A stretch of 64,000 nt of DNA from contig NZ_CP095864.1 in NCBI RefSeq assembly GCF_023100845.1, forward strand, positions 1 through 64,000, in the 5' to 3' direction. A program made the position numbers and the translations under genes. Below are positions 23,803-36,936 of this stretch, piece after piece. The DNA is from Gordonia sp. PP30. GTDB lineage: Bacteria > Actinomycetota > Actinomycetes > Mycobacteriales > Mycobacteriaceae. Under the pieces are notes generated by a model. The model made no database searches. It saw nothing but the letters and a program-made list of their open reading frames with translations, and was not told the DNA's origin. Numbering within the stretch: position 1 is the stretch's first letter; each line of letters begins with the position of its first letter.

Positions 23803-24321
23803 GTGAGTGACAAGAAGACCGCAACCCTGCACACCAACCGTGGCGACATCGTCGTCGAGCTGTTCGAGTTCCAGGCCCCTAAGACGGTGGCCAACTTCGT
23901 CGGCCTGGCCGACGGCACCAAGGACTACAGCACCGCCAACGCCCAGGGTGGCGACAGCGGGCCGTTCTACGACGGCTCGGTGTTCCACCGCGTGATCGAC
24001 GGCTTCATGATCCAGGGCGGCGACCCGACCGGCACCGGTCGCGGCGGCCCGGGCTACAAGTTCGAGGACGAGTTCCACCCCGAGCTGCAGTTCGACCGCC
24101 CGTACCTGCTCGCGATGGCCAACGCCGGGCCGGGCACCAACGGCTCGCAGTTCTTCATCACCGTCGGCCCCACCCCGCACCTCAACCGCCGGCACACCAT
24201 CTTCGGTGAGGTCGTCGACGCGGACTCTCGCGCCGTCGTCGATGCGATCGCGACCACCGCGACCGATCGCCAGGACCGCCCGCTCGACGAGGTCGTGATC
24301 GAGAGCGTCGAGATCAACTGA
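23803..24321 (+). CDS. ppiA: Peptidyl-prolyl cis-trans isomerase (cyclophilin)
   Basis: Cytosolic cyclophilin that isomerises Xaa-Pro bonds. I prefer GTG 23803 ([17 protein letters not shown] six bases before), giving 172 residues; an ATG nine bases upstream is in frame. The family core is visible: [20 protein letters not shown] (about 60-79), [18 protein letters not shown] and HTIFGEV. No signal peptide is seen. It is followed after five bases by the rhomboid gene, in the same order as in related mycobacteria. Confidence 0.95.
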   Translation: MSDKKTATLHTNRGDIVVELFEFQAPKTVANFVGLADGTKDYSTANAQGGDSGPFYDGSVFHRVIDGFMIQGGDPTGTGRGGPGYKFEDEFHPELQFDRPYLLAMANAGPGTNGSQFFITVGPTPHLNRRHTIFGEVVDADSRAVVDAIATTATDRQDRPLDEVVIESVEIN

Positions 24322-24326
24322 CACCG

Positions 24327-25208
24327 GTGCAGCACGTCTGCTACCGACACCCCGACCGCCCCACCGCACTTTCCTGCACGCGGTGCGGGCGGTCGGCGTG
24401 TGCGGAGTGTCTACGGCCGGCCCCGGTCGGCCAGCACTGCGTCGACTGCGTGGCGCAGGACAGGGCCTCGGTTCGCGTCGATCCGGTGGCGCCGGTCAAG
24501 GACGCGACGGCCACGCCGTACGTCACCTACGGGCTGATCGCGGTCAACACGGTGGTGTTCCTGGCCTGCATCGCGCAGGCCGGCGCGGGCGCCCTGAGCG
24601 ACCGGAGCGAGATGTGGCGCTCGTGGCTGATGCGCGAGGGCGTCCTGATCACCGGGTACGACGGCCACTGGAACGACGAGTACTGGCGCCTGCTCACCTC
24701 CGGCTTCCTGCACTGGTCGGTGATCCACATCGCCGTCAACATGCTGTCGCTGTACGTCGTCGGCCGCGACCTCGAGCGGTTCTTCGGCGGGGCGCGCTAT
24801 CTGATGCTCTACGTGACGAGTCTGCTCGGCGGCAGCGCGGTGGTCACCGCGGTCCAGCACAGCGACTCACTCACCGCGGGCGCGTCGGGAGCGATCTACG
24901 GTCTGCTGGGGGCGCTGCTGGTGGTGGTCCTGCGGCTGAAGCTGCCGGTCGGCACGGTAGCCGGGGTGATCGTCCTGAACGTGGTGATCTCCTGGAGTCT
25001 GCCCGGGATCTCGCTGTGGGCGCACCTGGGTGGCCTGCTGTTCGGCGCGCTCGGCGCCGTGGCGATGATCTGGCTGCCCGTCGCGGTGCTGCCAGCGGGC
25101 CAGCGGACCGAGGCGAAGGTCAGCCGGGTCGGCTGGGCCGCGCTGATCGCGCTGTTCGTGGTCGCCGCGGCGATCGGCGTCGGTACCGGCGCCGTCCTGA
25201 GCGGCTGA
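24327..25208 (+). CDS. Rhomboid-family intramembrane serine protease with zinc-ribbon-like N-terminus
   Basis: Membrane protease of 293 residues. The N-terminus has two Cys pairs (CYRHPDRPTALSCTRCGRSA, then CAECLRP) resembling a B-box-type zinc-binding segment. Six hydrophobic helices follow (about 70-290). The catalytic Ser is in GASGAIYG and the catalytic His in WAHLGGLLFG. The loop-1 region shows YWRLLTSGFLHWS with a downstream HIAVNM. It is probably cotranscribed with ppiA. Substrate unknown. Confidence 0.92.
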   Translation: MQHVCYRHPDRPTALSCTRCGRSACAECLRPAPVGQHCVDCVAQDRASVRVDPVAPVKDATATPYVTYGLIAVNTVVFLACIAQAGAGALSDRSEMWRSWLMREGVLITGYDGHWNDEYWRLLTSGFLHWSVIHIAVNMLSLYVVGRDLERFFGGARYLMLYVTSLLGGSAVVTAVQHSDSLTAGASGAIYGLLGALLVVVLRLKLPVGTVAGVIVLNVVISWSLPGISLWAHLGGLLFGALGAVAMIWLPVAVLPAGQRTEAKVSRVGWAALIALFVVAAAIGVGTGAVLSG

Positions 25209-25212
25209 AACG

Positions 25213-25698
25213 TCAGGCGTCGTCGACCGGCGGGGCGGTTCGACGGCGCGGCGCCGACCGATCGTCGAGCGTGAAGCCCGCCTCGGCGAGTTCGGCGGCG
25301 ACGGTCCGCGGGCTGGTGCCCAGATCCCACTGACCGAAGACCAGCAGGCCGCCGTCGTGCAGCTCGATGAGCAGCTGCACCGAGCGGAACGCGAGGCGGC
25401 GGGTGCCCAGCAGCTCGAGCGATTCGACCTGGGCGGGGATCACCTCGCGCGTCCCGCGCAGGGTGCGCACCGTCAGCACCGGACCCGGTGCGAGGGTCAG
25501 GCGCGGACGGCGGATCAGTGCGACGGTCCCGGTGATGATGACCCCCAGCGCGGCGACCGCGAGGAGAACCAGCGCCGGCGGCTCCTGGTACGACGCGATC
25601 GCGGCGATCACCAGAGCTGTCCCCAGCCCGAGGAGGGCGATTCCCGCGGGCAGCGGCGTCGACCAGGTGCGATGGTGGACGGACGCGGAGTTATCCAC
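25213..25698 (-). CDS. PH-domain-like membrane protein
   Basis: 161-residue protein from GTG 25698 (VDNSASVHHRTW). Longer frames upstream run through the DnaA-box cluster and are unlikely. Two adjacent transmembrane helices (about 16-55: PAGIALLGLGTALVIAAI and ALVLLAVAALGVIITGTVAL) precede a bacterial-PH-like beta domain (RLTLAPGPVLTVRTLRGTRE). The position next to crgA matches the small membrane protein gene found beside crgA in mycobacteria. Function is unknown. Its start codon overlaps a perfect DnaA box, so DnaA-linked control is possible. Confidence 0.7.
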   Translation of the reverse strand: MDNSASVHHRTWSTPLPAGIALLGLGTALVIAAIASYQEPPALVLLAVAALGVIITGTVALIRRPRLTLAPGPVLTVRTLRGTREVIPAQVESLELLGTRRLAFRSVQLLIELHDGGLLVFGQWDLGTSPRTVAAELAEAGFTLDDRSAPRRRTAPPVDDA

Positions 25699-25755
25699 AG
25701 GAGTTACCCACAGTGGGGATGAGTTACACACATGTGATTTCCACAGTGTGGATGA
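25691..25755. promoter_or_regulatory. Cluster of four DnaA-box-like sites
   Basis: Within 65 bases lie TTATCCACA (25691, perfect), TTACCCACA (25704), ATTTCCACA (25737) and, on the other strand, TCATCCACA (complement of 25747-25755). The last two face each other as an inverted pair. Copies of ACACACATGT surround them. This is denser than the gaps between boxes at oriC. Confidence 0.65.
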
Positions 25756-25771
25756 ATGACACACATGTCAT

Positions 25772-26068
25772 TCAGCGCCAGCCCATCGTCATCAACAGGC
25801 CGATGACACCGAGGCCGAAGCCGATCAGCAGGTTCCACTGACCGAGGTTGAACATCCAGTGCAGCCAGCCGCCGGGCTGAGCGACGGACCGGCTGTCGTT
25901 CGAGGCGGCCAGGTAGAACACCAGCAGCCAGACCAGACCTGCGAGCATGAAACCGAACATGAGGGCCTGGTAGGCGATGCCCGACGGGCCGGCCTTGACC
26001 TTCACCGGCGTGCGGCTCGCCGGGTTGATGGTGTAGTCGGTCTTCTTCCGCACCTTTGACTTAGGCAT
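25772..26068 (-). CDS. crgA: Cell division protein CrgA
   Basis: Small inner-membrane divisome protein that helps place peptidoglycan synthases at the septum in Actinobacteria. The 98 residues begin [20 protein letters not shown], the typical basic N-terminus. Two transmembrane helices (about 33-53 and 73-95) are joined by a short loop with [14 protein letters not shown]. The ATG at 26068 follows a weak ribosome site. It is divergent from trpG/pabA, as in mycobacteria. Confidence 0.95.
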   Translation of the reverse strand: MPKSKVRKKTDYTINPASRTPVKVKAGPSGIAYQALMFGFMLAGLVWLLVFYLAASNDSRSVAQPGGWLHWMFNLGQWNLLIGFGLGVIGLLMTMGWR

Positions 26069-26122
26069 GTCTCTACGGTAACCCACGCGGAAAGAGGTGG
26101 CCGCAACCGATAACCTGGCTGC

Positions 26123-26779
26123 GTGCGCATTCTCGTCATCGACAACTACGACAGCTTCGTCTACAACCTGGTCCAGTACCTGGGTCAGCTGGGTGTCGAC
26201 GCGGAGGTCTGGCGCAACGATGACGATCGGCTCGATCACGATCGCCTGCCGGCCGTCGTCGACGCCTACGACGGCATCCTGCTCTCGCCCGGTCCGGGCA
26301 CCCCGCAGCGGGCCGGCGCGACGATGCCGATCATCCCGGTGGCCGCGGCCGCCGGCACCCCGCTGCTCGGGGTCTGCCTCGGTCACCAGGCCATCGGCGC
26401 GGCCTTCGGTGCCACCGTCGACCGGGCGCCGGAGCTGCTGCACGGTAAGACCTCGCTGGTCACGCACGACGGCCGCGGTGTCCTCACCGGACTGCCCGAT
26501 CCGTTCGTCGCGACGCGCTACCACTCGCTGACGGTGCTGCCGGAGACGATTCCGGACGAGCTGGTGGTGACCGGGACCACCGATTCGGGGATCGTGATGG
26601 CCATGATGCATCGCGAGCTGCCGATTCACGGGGTGCAGTTCCATCCGGAGAGCGTGCTGACCCAGGGCGGGCATCGGATGCTCGCGAACTGGCTGCGGGT
26701 GTGCGGGCTCGAGGTTCCGGAGCAGCGCGTGGTCGTGCTCGAGGCCGAGGTGGCCGGGGCGCTGTCGCCGGGGTCGTAG
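26123..26779 (+). CDS. trpG: Glutamine amidotransferase component of anthranilate/aminodeoxychorismate synthase
   Basis: Class I glutaminase subunit that supplies ammonia for making anthranilate (tryptophan) or aminodeoxychorismate (folate). The 218 residues open with [20 protein letters not shown]. The oxyanion segment is [10 protein letters not shown]. The catalytic Cys is in [10 protein letters not shown] (about residue 84) and the His-Glu pair is in [11 protein letters not shown]. No synthase partner is next to it, so it may serve both pathways (TrpG/PabA). GTG start. Confidence 0.92.
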   Translation: MRILVIDNYDSFVYNLVQYLGQLGVDAEVWRNDDDRLDHDRLPAVVDAYDGILLSPGPGTPQRAGATMPIIPVAAAAGTPLLGVCLGHQAIGAAFGATVDRAPELLHGKTSLVTHDGRGVLTGLPDPFVATRYHSLTVLPETIPDELVVTGTTDSGIVMAMMHRELPIHGVQFHPESVLTQGGHRMLANWLRVCGLEVPEQRVVVLEAEVAGALSPGS

Positions 26780-27098
26780 TCCTGGTCGGGGGGTCGTTTC
26801 GACACGGTCTCGCCTGGCGGCTCGTCCGGCTCAACGAGCGACGTAGGTGTCCGGCTCAACGGGCGAGGTGGGGGTCCGGCTCAACGGGCGGCGTAGGTGC
26901 CCGGTTCAGCGAGCGCGACGTAGCGCCCGACTTAACGGGCGACGTAGGTGCCGTGCTCAACGAGCGACGTAGCGCCCGACTAACGCGATGTAGGTGCCCA
27001 GGTCAACGCGCGCCGTCCGTAGCAGCCCGTTGAGCCGCCGCCGAGCCCGCAAGGGCGAGGCGGGGTGTCGAAACGACCCCCCTGTCCGGGGAATTCTG
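26780..27098 (+). repeat. Repeat-filled intergenic region between trpG and pknB
   Basis: These 319 bases hold no gene. They are a degenerate tandem array of units such as CCGGCTCAACGAGCGACGTAG with 20-40 base spacing, about eight copies, framed by GGTCGTTTCGACACGG on the left and GGTGTCGAAACGACCCCC on the right. The two frames are inverted copies of each other. It relates to the gyrB-gyrA repeats and may also end transcription of the convergent genes. Confidence 0.7.
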
Positions 27099-28991
27099 TC
27101 AGTTCGGGAGCAGGCTCGCGCGGCCGACGGTCACCGAGATCGCGTCGTCCTTGCGCCAGCGAGCACCGGCGGGCGGGTCCTGCGACATGATCTTGCCGTC
27201 CTGGTTGGAAGCCAGGCCCACCGAGCGCGGCGTGGCGGTGACGGTCCCGCCGGTCCAGCCGGCGGCGGCCAGCGCCGCACGCGCCTGATCGAGCGTCTTG
27301 CCCTTCAGATCCGGCACCACGAACTGATTGCCGCGCGAGATGGTCACCTGCACCACGCTGCCGACCTTCACCGTCTGACCGGCGTTCGGTGAGGTGGACA
27401 CCACCTGGCCGACGGGACGCTCGGAGTCGCCCTGCACGATGGACGGTTCCAGCCCGAGCTGCGCGAGCGTCGACTCGGCCTGCGCCTGCGTCTGGCCGAC
27501 CAGATCGGGGACCGTCACCTCCTTCGGACCGGTGCCGATGTAGACGACGACGGTGGAGTTGATCGCGGTCTCGCTGCCGCTGCCCGGCTGGGTGCGCACC
27601 ACCTTGTCCTTCAGGGCCGCGGTGGAGTCGGTCTTCTCGTCCTTGACCTCGGTGAAACCGAGTGCGGCGAGTGCGTCCTTGGCCTGCTTCAGCGTCTTGC
27701 CGCGCAGGTCGGGGATGGGATGCTTCTCCGGTCCGGACGACACGTACAGCGTCACCTCCGAGCCCTTGCGGGTCGGCACGTTGCTGCCCGGGGCGGTCCG
27801 GGTGGCGCTGCCCTCGGGGATGGTGGAGCTCGCCTCTTTCAGCTCCTTGACCCCGAAGCCGGCGTTCTCCAGATTGGTGCGGGCGGCGTGCGCGTCGAGG
27901 TTCTCCACGGTCGGCACCGGCACCAGCGGCGCCGACGACTTCCACGGGGCCCAGGTGAACAGCGTGATGCCCAGAATCAGCACGAGCACGACGGCGACCA
28001 CGGCCTTCGCCCGGCGTCGTCGATAGAACGGCAGATCGTCGTCGAAGTCGTCGTCGCGGCGGTTCTCGTCGCGACGACGCCGGCCGGCGACCGCCAGGGT
28101 CGGGAAGTCGTCGTCGTCCGGCGCGTCGAGCAGCATCGGGGCCGACGGCTTACCGCCGGCCAGCACCTTGATCAGGTCGGAGCGGAACTCGGCCGAGGTC
28201 TGGTAGCGGTTGGCCGGGTTCTTGCTCATCGCCTTCATGACGACCGAGTCGAGTTCCGGGGTGATGTCCGGGTTCACCTGTGACGGCCGGCGCGGATCCT
28301 CGTGGACGTGCTGGTGGGCGACGGCGATCGGGGAGTCGCCGGTGAACGGGGGCTCGCCGGTGATGAGCTCGAACAGCACGCAGCCCATCGAATAAATGTC
28401 GCTGCGCGGATCGACCTTGATACCCCGGGCCTGCTCGGGCGACAGGTATTGCGCGGTACCCATCACCGCCGAGGTCTGGGTCATGGTGGCGCCGGTGTCG
28501 TCCATGGCGCGGGCGATACCGAAATCCATCACCTTGACCGCACCGTGATGGTCGATCATCACGTTGGCCGGCTTCATATCGCGGTGCACGATCCCGGCCC
28601 GATGCGAGAAGTCCATCGCCGCCGCGACGTCGGCCATCCACGTCATCGCCTGACGCTGGGCCACCGGCCCGTTGTTACGTAGCACGTCGCGCAGCGTCTC
28701 GCCGTCCACGTACTCCATCACGATGAACGGCAGCGGGCCGTCCGGGGTATCCGCCTCGCCGGTGTCGAAGACCTGCACGATGGTCGGATGGTTCAGCTTC
28801 GCGGCGTTCTGGGCCTCGCGCCGGAAGCGCAGGTAGAACATCGGATCCCGGGCCAAGTCTGGGCGCAGGATCTTGATCGCGACGTCGCGGTGCAGCAGCA
28901 GGTCGCGCGCGAACTGGACCTCGGACATACCGCCGAAGCCCAGGGCCTCACCCAGCTGATACCGGTCGGACAGCAGCTCGTCGTCGTTCAT
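27099..28991 (-). CDS. pknB: Serine/threonine protein kinase PknB with PASTA domains
   Basis: Essential-type membrane kinase that senses cell-wall fragments and controls growth and division. The 630 residues begin with a Hanks-type kinase domain (about 10-275): GEALGFGGMSEV, VAIKIL, HRDMKPANVM and DFG in VMDFGIARA. A basic juxtamembrane stretch is followed by one transmembrane helix (about 333-353, VVAVVLVLILGITLF). Four extracellular PASTA repeats come next (about 357-625), each with a VPDLxGxT-type start. It is the last gene of the fhaB-pstP-rodA-pbpA-pknA-pknB operon, three bases after pknA. Confidence 0.97.
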   Translation of the reverse strand: MNDDELLSDRYQLGEALGFGGMSEVQFARDLLLHRDVAIKILRPDLARDPMFYLRFRREAQNAAKLNHPTIVQVFDTGEADTPDGPLPFIVMEYVDGETLRDVLRNNGPVAQRQAMTWMADVAAAMDFSHRAGIVHRDMKPANVMIDHHGAVKVMDFGIARAMDDTGATMTQTSAVMGTAQYLSPEQARGIKVDPRSDIYSMGCVLFELITGEPPFTGDSPIAVAHQHVHEDPRRPSQVNPDITPELDSVVMKAMSKNPANRYQTSAEFRSDLIKVLAGGKPSAPMLLDAPDDDDFPTLAVAGRRRRDENRRDDDFDDDLPFYRRRRAKAVVAVVLVLILGITLFTWAPWKSSAPLVPVPTVENLDAHAARTNLENAGFGVKELKEASSTIPEGSATRTAPGSNVPTRKGSEVTLYVSSGPEKHPIPDLRGKTLKQAKDALAALGFTEVKDEKTDSTAALKDKVVRTQPGSGSETAINSTVVVYIGTGPKEVTVPDLVGQTQAQAESTLAQLGLEPSIVQGDSERPVGQVVSTSPNAGQTVKVGSVVQVTISRGNQFVVPDLKGKTLDQARAALAAAGWTGGTVTATPRSVGLASNQDGKIMSQDPPAGARWRKDDAISVTVGRASLLPN

Positions 28992-28994
28992 CGG

Positions 28995-30331
<1,337 letters not shown>

Positions 30332-30332
<1 letters not shown>

Positions 30333-31816
30333 CAGTGACCTCCCGTATAAGCATTCAACACTGCACGTCCAATCGGGGCGGCGATCAGGCCGCCGTAGGC
30401 GTCGGCACCGCCGGTACCGTTCTCCACCATCACTGCGACGGCGATATCGGATCCGGGCTTGAATCCGATGTACCAGGCGAAGGCGCTACCGGTCTCATTC
30501 GGATCGGTGGTGCCGGTCTTGCTGGCGATCCCCGCCTGAGCATTCCTGGTGTGCTGCTCGGACAGGACCATCATGTTGGTCAGTGTGGCAGCTTCTTCGG
30601 CGCTGAGCGGCCGACTGATCTGCGACGGCCGGGTGGCCGAGACGGTGCCGAGGTCGGCGGTCTGCAGCTTGTCGACCAGATACGGCCGCATCCGGATGCC
30701 GCCGTTGGCGACCACCGCCGCGTTCACCGCGTTCTGCAGCACGGTCAGTTTCACGTCGCGCTCACCGATCGACGACTGCGCCAGCGCCGCCTTGTCGTGG
30801 CCGATGTCGCCGATGGTCGACTTGGCGACCGACAGCGGGATGCCGGCCGGGCTCTCGCCGACGCCGAACTTGAGCGCGGTGTCGCTGAACTGGCTGAACG
30901 GGTCGCCCGGCAGCTTGTCGAGGATCAGATCGCCGAACGCGGCGTTGCACGAGTACTCGAACGCCTGCGTCAGGGTCACCGTGCGGGCCGAGGTGCCACC
31001 GCAGCGGGTCGGCGGGTTGCCGTCGTTCGGGAGGACCGCGGACGATCCGGGCAGCGGGAACGACGGGCTCGCGGTGAGCGCGACGTCCGGCTTCAGCCCG
31101 GCGTTCAGGGCCGTCGCGGTGGTGATCACCTTGAACGTCGAACCCGGCCGGTACAACTCGGCGATCGCCCGGTTGCGCAGCGGGGACGGCTCGGCCTGCA
31201 GCTGATCCCACGACGCCTTGGCGGCCGTGTAGTCCTGGGTGGCCATCAGGTTCGGGTCGTAGCTGGGCGTCGACGCCATCGCGAGGATCTTGCCGCTGCT
31301 GGGTTGCAGGGCGACGACCGCGCCGATGCACTTGCCGTTACACGAGCCCTCGACCAGCGAGCGGTACGCGGTGACCTGCAGTTTGGGCTCGATCGTCGTC
31401 TGGACGTTGCCGCCGCGCGGGTCGCGGCCGGAGAACATGTCCATGAAGTTCTGGGTGAACAGCCGGTCGTCGGTGCCGTCGAGGAAGTCGTTCTCGGCGT
31501 CCTCGAGCCCGTAGCCGGCCCCGAAATAGGGTCCATAGAAGCCGGTGACCGGCGCGAACGCCTGCACCGGCTTGGCCGGGTAGCGGCGCTGATACTTGTA
31601 CTGGCCGTCGGACCGCACGGTCTCGGCCAGGACGTTGCCGTCCGCGTCGAGGATCAGCCCGCGCTGGCGCGAGTAGGCGTCGATCATGCTCCGCTTGTTG
31701 GCGCTGTTCGCGCGCAGCGACGGTGCGTGGATCACCTGAACCCACGTCAGGTTCGCGATCAGCGCCAGGATCATCACGACGACCGCGATGCCGACGCGCT
31801 GGATGGGTCGGTTCAT
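30332..31816 (-). CDS. pbpA: Penicillin-binding protein PbpA (class B transpeptidase)
   Basis: D,D-transpeptidase that cross-links peptidoglycan during elongation and division; a PknB-pathway partner. 494 residues. One N-terminal anchor helix ([16 protein letters not shown]) precedes the dimerisation domain (about 40-150). The transpeptidase domain shows the active-site Ser in RPGSTFKV, the SxN motif in YSCNAAF, and KTGT in [10 protein letters not shown]. It overlaps the end of rodA by four bases, so synthesis of transpeptidase and glycosyltransferase is coupled. Confidence 0.96.
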
Positions 31817-33203
31817 CGGCGCGGCACCACCTGGGTGGGCATGGCGCCCACCGGCGCGGCCTGCTTCTTCGGGGCGTCGGGTTCGCGCGCGGCGTTGGAG
31901 ACCCGGATCAGCAGGGCGATCAGGATGTAGTTGGCGAGCAGCGACGACCCGCCGTACGAGAGGAACGGCGAGGTGAGACCGGTCATCGGGATGAGCTTGG
32001 AGATGCCGCCGAGCACCACGAAGAGCTGGATGGCGATGGTGAAGGCCAGCCCGGACGCGAGCAGTTTGCCGAAGCTGTCACGCACGCTGATCGCGGTCCG
32101 CAGGCCGCGCATCACGATGAACAGGTACAGCATGACGATCGCGGTCAGCCCGACCAGGCCGAGCTCCTCACCGAAGGCGGCGAGGATGAAGTCGTTGTGG
32201 ACCTCGGGGACTTCGTTCGGGTGTCCGGAACCGAGCCCGGTGCCGAACAGGCCGCCGGCGGCCAGCGAGAACAGGCTCGCCAGGATCTGCATGCCCTTGC
32301 CGGTGGGATCGGCGAACGGGTCGAGCCAGATGGACACGCGGACCTGCAGGTGAGCGAACAGGAAGTAGGCCGCGACGGCGCCCGCGACGAACAGCGCGAG
32401 GCCCGCCATCAGCCAGCTGACCCGCTCGGTCGCGATGTACAGCATGGCCAGCATGGTCGCGAAGATCAGCAGCGAGCTGCCGAGGTCGGTCTCCAGCACC
32501 AGCACGCCGATGGCGATCACCCAGGCCGCGAGCAGCGGTCCGAGATCGCGGGCGCGCGGGAAATCGATCCCGGCGAAGTGCTTGCCGACGGTGGTGAACA
32601 GATCGCGCCGCGACACCAGGAACGAGGCGGTGAAGATGATGATCAGGACCTTCGCGAACTCACCCGGCTGGATCGAGAAGAACGGCGTGGAGATCCACAG
32701 GTTGGAGCCGCCGCGCTCGGAATTGGGCAGCACGATCGGGAGGATCAGCAGGATCAGGCCGAGCAGACCGAGGGTGTACGAGTAGCGCGAGAGCGTGCGG
32801 TGATCCCGGATCAGGAACAGCGTCGCGGCGAACACGACGATGCCGACACCGAGCCACATCGCCTGTGAGCTCGCGTACGACGTCGGATCGCCGTCCCGCG
32901 GGGTGAGGTCGAGCCGGTGGATCATCACCAGGCCGAGCCCGTTCAGCAGGGCGACGGCGGGCAGCAGCAGCGGGTCCGCGTACGGGGCCAGCCACCGGAT
33001 CATGGCGTGCGCGAAGCCGTAGAGGCAGGCGAACGCCAGGACGTACCAGAACAGGCCCCAGTCGAAGGCGTCGTCCTGGGACGCCTCGACGATCAGCAGC
33101 GCGACGGTCACCAGCACCAGGGCACCGATCAGCAGCACCACCTCGGTGGTGCGGACACGGCGGCTGGCGGCCGCGGCGGGTGCCTGAGCTACGGGCGCGG
33201 CCA

Positions 33204-33204
<1 letters not shown>
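31813..33204 (-). CDS. rodA: SEDS glycosyltransferase RodA/FtsW type
   Basis: Polytopic SEDS protein that polymerises lipid II with its cognate class B PBP. The 463 residues contain about ten to twelve hydrophobic helices. The SEDS signatures are IQPGEFAKVLIIIF and NEVPEVHNDFILAAFGEELG, and the C-terminal motif is LTSPFLSYGGSSLLAN. A polar tail (AAREPDAPKKQAAP) follows. It sits directly upstream of pbpA, so I call it RodA of the elongation pair, not FtsW of the dcw cluster. The start overlaps the pstP stop by one base. Confidence 0.95.
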
Positions 33205-34660
<1,456 letters not shown>

Positions 34661-34664
<4 letters not shown>

Positions 34665-35122
34665 GAGCGCAACTCGATCACGGTCTTGCCGATGCGGATC
34701 GGCGTGTTCATGGGGGCCCGGACGGCGGTGGTCACCTTGCCGCGGTCCAGGTAGGTGCCGTTGGTGGAGCCGAGGTCTTCGACGTACCAGTCGTCACCGC
34801 GCTTGGAGAGGCGGGCGTGCCGCTCCGAGGCGTAGTCGTCGGAGAGGACCAGCGTCGAGTCGTCGGCGCGGCCGATCAGCACCGGCTGGTCACCGAGGGT
34901 GATGCGGGTGTTGGCGAGCGCCCCGGCCGTCACGACCAGATAGCGGGCGCCGCCGCGGGGCGCCGACGAGCGGCGACGGTCGCGGAAACCCGATCCGCTG
35001 GGGCGCCGGGTCCCGGCCGCGGAGGCGAGATCACCGCGCATCGCGCGGACGAGTGCCCACACGAACAGCCACAGCAGGATCAAGAACCCGAAGCGGGTGA
35101 ACTGCAGAACGAGTCCCTGCAT
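34661..35122 (-). CDS. fhaB: FHA-domain protein FhaB (FipA)
   Basis: Small membrane-anchored phosphothreonine reader that recruits phosphorylated division proteins. ATG 35122 is chosen because AGGAGGTG precedes it at good spacing, giving 153 residues. One membrane helix is at about 8-28 (FGFLILLWLFVWALVRAM). The FHA domain (about 65-150) shows VLIGRADDSTLVL, DDYASERHARLS and LGSTNGTYLDR. First gene of the tight six-gene block running into pstP. Confidence 0.95.
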
Positions 35123-35242
35123 GCGCGCTTCACCTCCTGAATCGGTCTGGTTGGTGCCGGCGGGAGCCGGCCGGGTGCATCGGCGATGCACGTAGCGGTC
35201 GGGGCTCCCGATGGCCCCGACCGCATTCTATGTGCACGACCG

Positions 35243-36550
35243 CTACTGGAACCGAACGGTGATGTCCGAATGACCCAGCCGGATCCGGTCGCCGTCGGCC
35301 AGATTCCAGTTGCTGACGGTGAGTCCGTTGACCGTCGTGCCGTTGGTGGAGTTCAGGTCCTGCAGCATCGCGTTCTGGCCGTCCCAGCGGATCTCGACGT
35401 GCCGGCGGGAGACGCCGGTGTCGGGGAGACGGAACTGCGCGTCCTGACCGCGGCCGATCACGTTGGAGCCGGGGCGCAGTGAGTAGGTGCGGTTGCTGCC
35501 GTCCTCGAGGACCAGGGTGATCGCGGCCGGGGCCGGGGCTCCGTAACCCGGCTGCGCGTACGCGGTCTGGTCGTAGGCGGCCTGCTGCGGGTAGCCCTGG
35601 TCGTAGCCCTGCTGGCCGTAGCCCTGGTCGTACGCGGGCTGCTGGCCGTAGGGGTCGGCGGCGGGCTGTGCGTAGCCCTGCTGGTCGTAGCCGGGCTGCT
35701 GGCCGTAGGGGTCGGCGGCCGGTTGTGCGTAGCCCTGCTGGTCGTAGCCGGGCTGCTGGCCGTAGGGGTCGGCGGCCGGTTGTGCGTAGCCCTGCTGGTC
35801 GTAGCCGGGCTGCTGGCCGTAAGGATCGGCGGCGGGCTGTGCGTAGCCCTGCTGGCCGTAGCCCTGGTCGTACGCGGGCTGCTGGCCGTACGCCTGCTGG
35901 TTCGGGTCGTAGGCGGGCTGCTGACCGTACTGGTCGTGGGCCGGCGGCTGACCGTATGCCTGCTGGTTCGGGTCGTAGCCCTGCTGGCTGGGGTCGTAGC
36001 TCTGCGGCTGGCCGTACTGGTCGTAGCCGGGCTGCTGCCCGTAGCCCTGGTCGTAGCCGCCCTGGCCGTAACCCTGGCCGGGGTACTCGGGGGGATTGGT
36101 CATGTCGGGGGCTCCTTGGTCGGGGCTATCGGGAAGTCGGGACGGGTCGGACCGGTCGGGTACCGCGCGCGGCCGGACGTCGGGATCGACGGTGCCACGG
36201 GTGCGGAACTGACCGGTGTGCAGTGACGGCACCTGGTCGAACTCTACGACGACCGGGCCGTAGGTCTGCCACCCATTGTCTCCGATGAAGTCTTCGAGGT
36301 GGCGCGAAAAGATCTTCCGGTTCAGTTCGTACTCTTCGCTGACGTGCTTCAGATCGGAGTCGCTCAGGGTGACGACGTAGCTGTTGGCGACGAGTGACGC
36401 GCCGTCTCCGAGGTCTTCCGCCGACGCCTCGGCCTCGCGCTGGAGACTCTGCTCGATCTCCTGCGGTGCCACCTTGCCGCCGAAGACGCGCGCGAAGCCA
36501 CCGTCGACGGCGGACTCGAGCTTGCGCTCGATACGGTCGAGTAGACCCAC
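35243..36550 (-). CDS. fhaA: FhaA: DUF3662 plus FHA-domain protein with long Tyr/Gln/Gly-rich repeats
   Basis: Cytosolic phosphothreonine reader linked to peptidoglycan synthesis control. The 435 residues start [19 protein letters not shown], the DUF3662 domain (about 1-115). A long repeat region follows (about 150-340) of [23 protein letters not shown] units, four nearly exact 19-residue copies among looser ones. The C-terminal FHA domain (about 345-435) has [22 protein letters not shown] and [11 protein letters not shown]. It lies 120 bases upstream of fhaB. The repeats may change copy number by slippage. Confidence 0.95.
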   Translation of the reverse strand: MGLLDRIERKLESAVDGGFARVFGGKVAPQEIEQSLQREAEASAEDLGDGASLVANSYVVTLSDSDLKHVSEEYELNRKIFSRHLEDFIGDNGWQTYGPVVVEFDQVPSLHTGQFRTRGTVDPDVRPRAVPDRSDPSRLPDSPDQGAPDMTNPPEYPGQGYGQGGYDQGYGQQPGYDQYGQPQSYDPSQQGYDPNQQAYGQPPAHDQYGQQPAYDPNQQAYGQQPAYDQGYGQQGYAQPAADPYGQQPGYDQQGYAQPAADPYGQQPGYDQQGYAQPAADPYGQQPGYDQQGYAQPAADPYGQQPAYDQGYGQQGYDQGYPQQAAYDQTAYAQPGYGAPAPAAITLVLEDGSNRTYSLRPGSNVIGRGQDAQFRLPDTGVSRRHVEIRWDGQNAMLQDLNSTNGTTVNGLTVSNWNLADGDRIRLGHSDITVRFQ

Positions 36551-36808
36551 TCCCGGCCCCCTTCTGCGTTCGCTGGCGTGTCGGCGTGCATGCGTCGTCG
36601 TTCGATGTTACCGGTCCGCGGCGCCGATGCGCCCGTCAGCTACTCACTCGTACCCCGGCCGTCACTTCTGTACCGCCTCGGCGCGCCGTCGCGGGGCGTC
36701 GTTCGCGCAGGTCAGGACGGAGGGGGAGAGCCGATTTTTACTCCGCCGCGCATCCGTGTAATCTCGGTCAAGTCCGCAAGCGGACAGCGTCGAGAAATCG
36801 GCAGCCAC

Positions 36809-36891
36809 GGGCGAGTGGCGGAATGGCAGACGCGCTGGCTTCAGGTGCCAGTGTCCTTCGGGACGTGGGGGTTCAAGTCCCCCTTCGCCCA
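36809..36891 (+). tRNA. tRNA-Leu (CAG), integration target
   Basis: Class II tRNA: acceptor GGGCGAG pairs with TTCGCCC, anticodon loop TTCAGGT gives CAG (36842-36844), long variable arm, T-loop GGGGGTTCAAGTCCCCC. CCA is encoded at 36892-36894. The 3' 75 bases, CCA included, form the left attachment core of the 18-kb element, so the tRNA stays intact after integration. Confidence 0.97.
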
Positions 36892-36894
36892 CCA
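36820..36894 (+). repeat. attL core of the tRNA-Leu element
   Basis: 75 bases (GGAATGGCAGACGCGCTGGC ... TTCGCCCACCA) repeated exactly at 55144-55218. The repeat covers the D-stem through CCA of tRNA-Leu and diverges on both sides, as expected for tyrosine-integrase attachment cores. Confidence 0.95.
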
Positions 36895-36902
36895 GGAGCG
36901 GC

Positions 36903-36934
36903 CCCCTATCTACCCAGGTAGGGGGTCGTTTTGT
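36903..36934 (+). terminator. Intrinsic terminator just inside attL
   Basis: Hairpin CCCCCTA ... TAGGGGG followed by TCGTTTTGT. It lies right after the tRNA-Leu and before the convergent integrase end. It would replace the host terminator of the tRNA, now displaced to 55221-55269. Confidence 0.8.
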
Positions 36935-36936
36935 AT

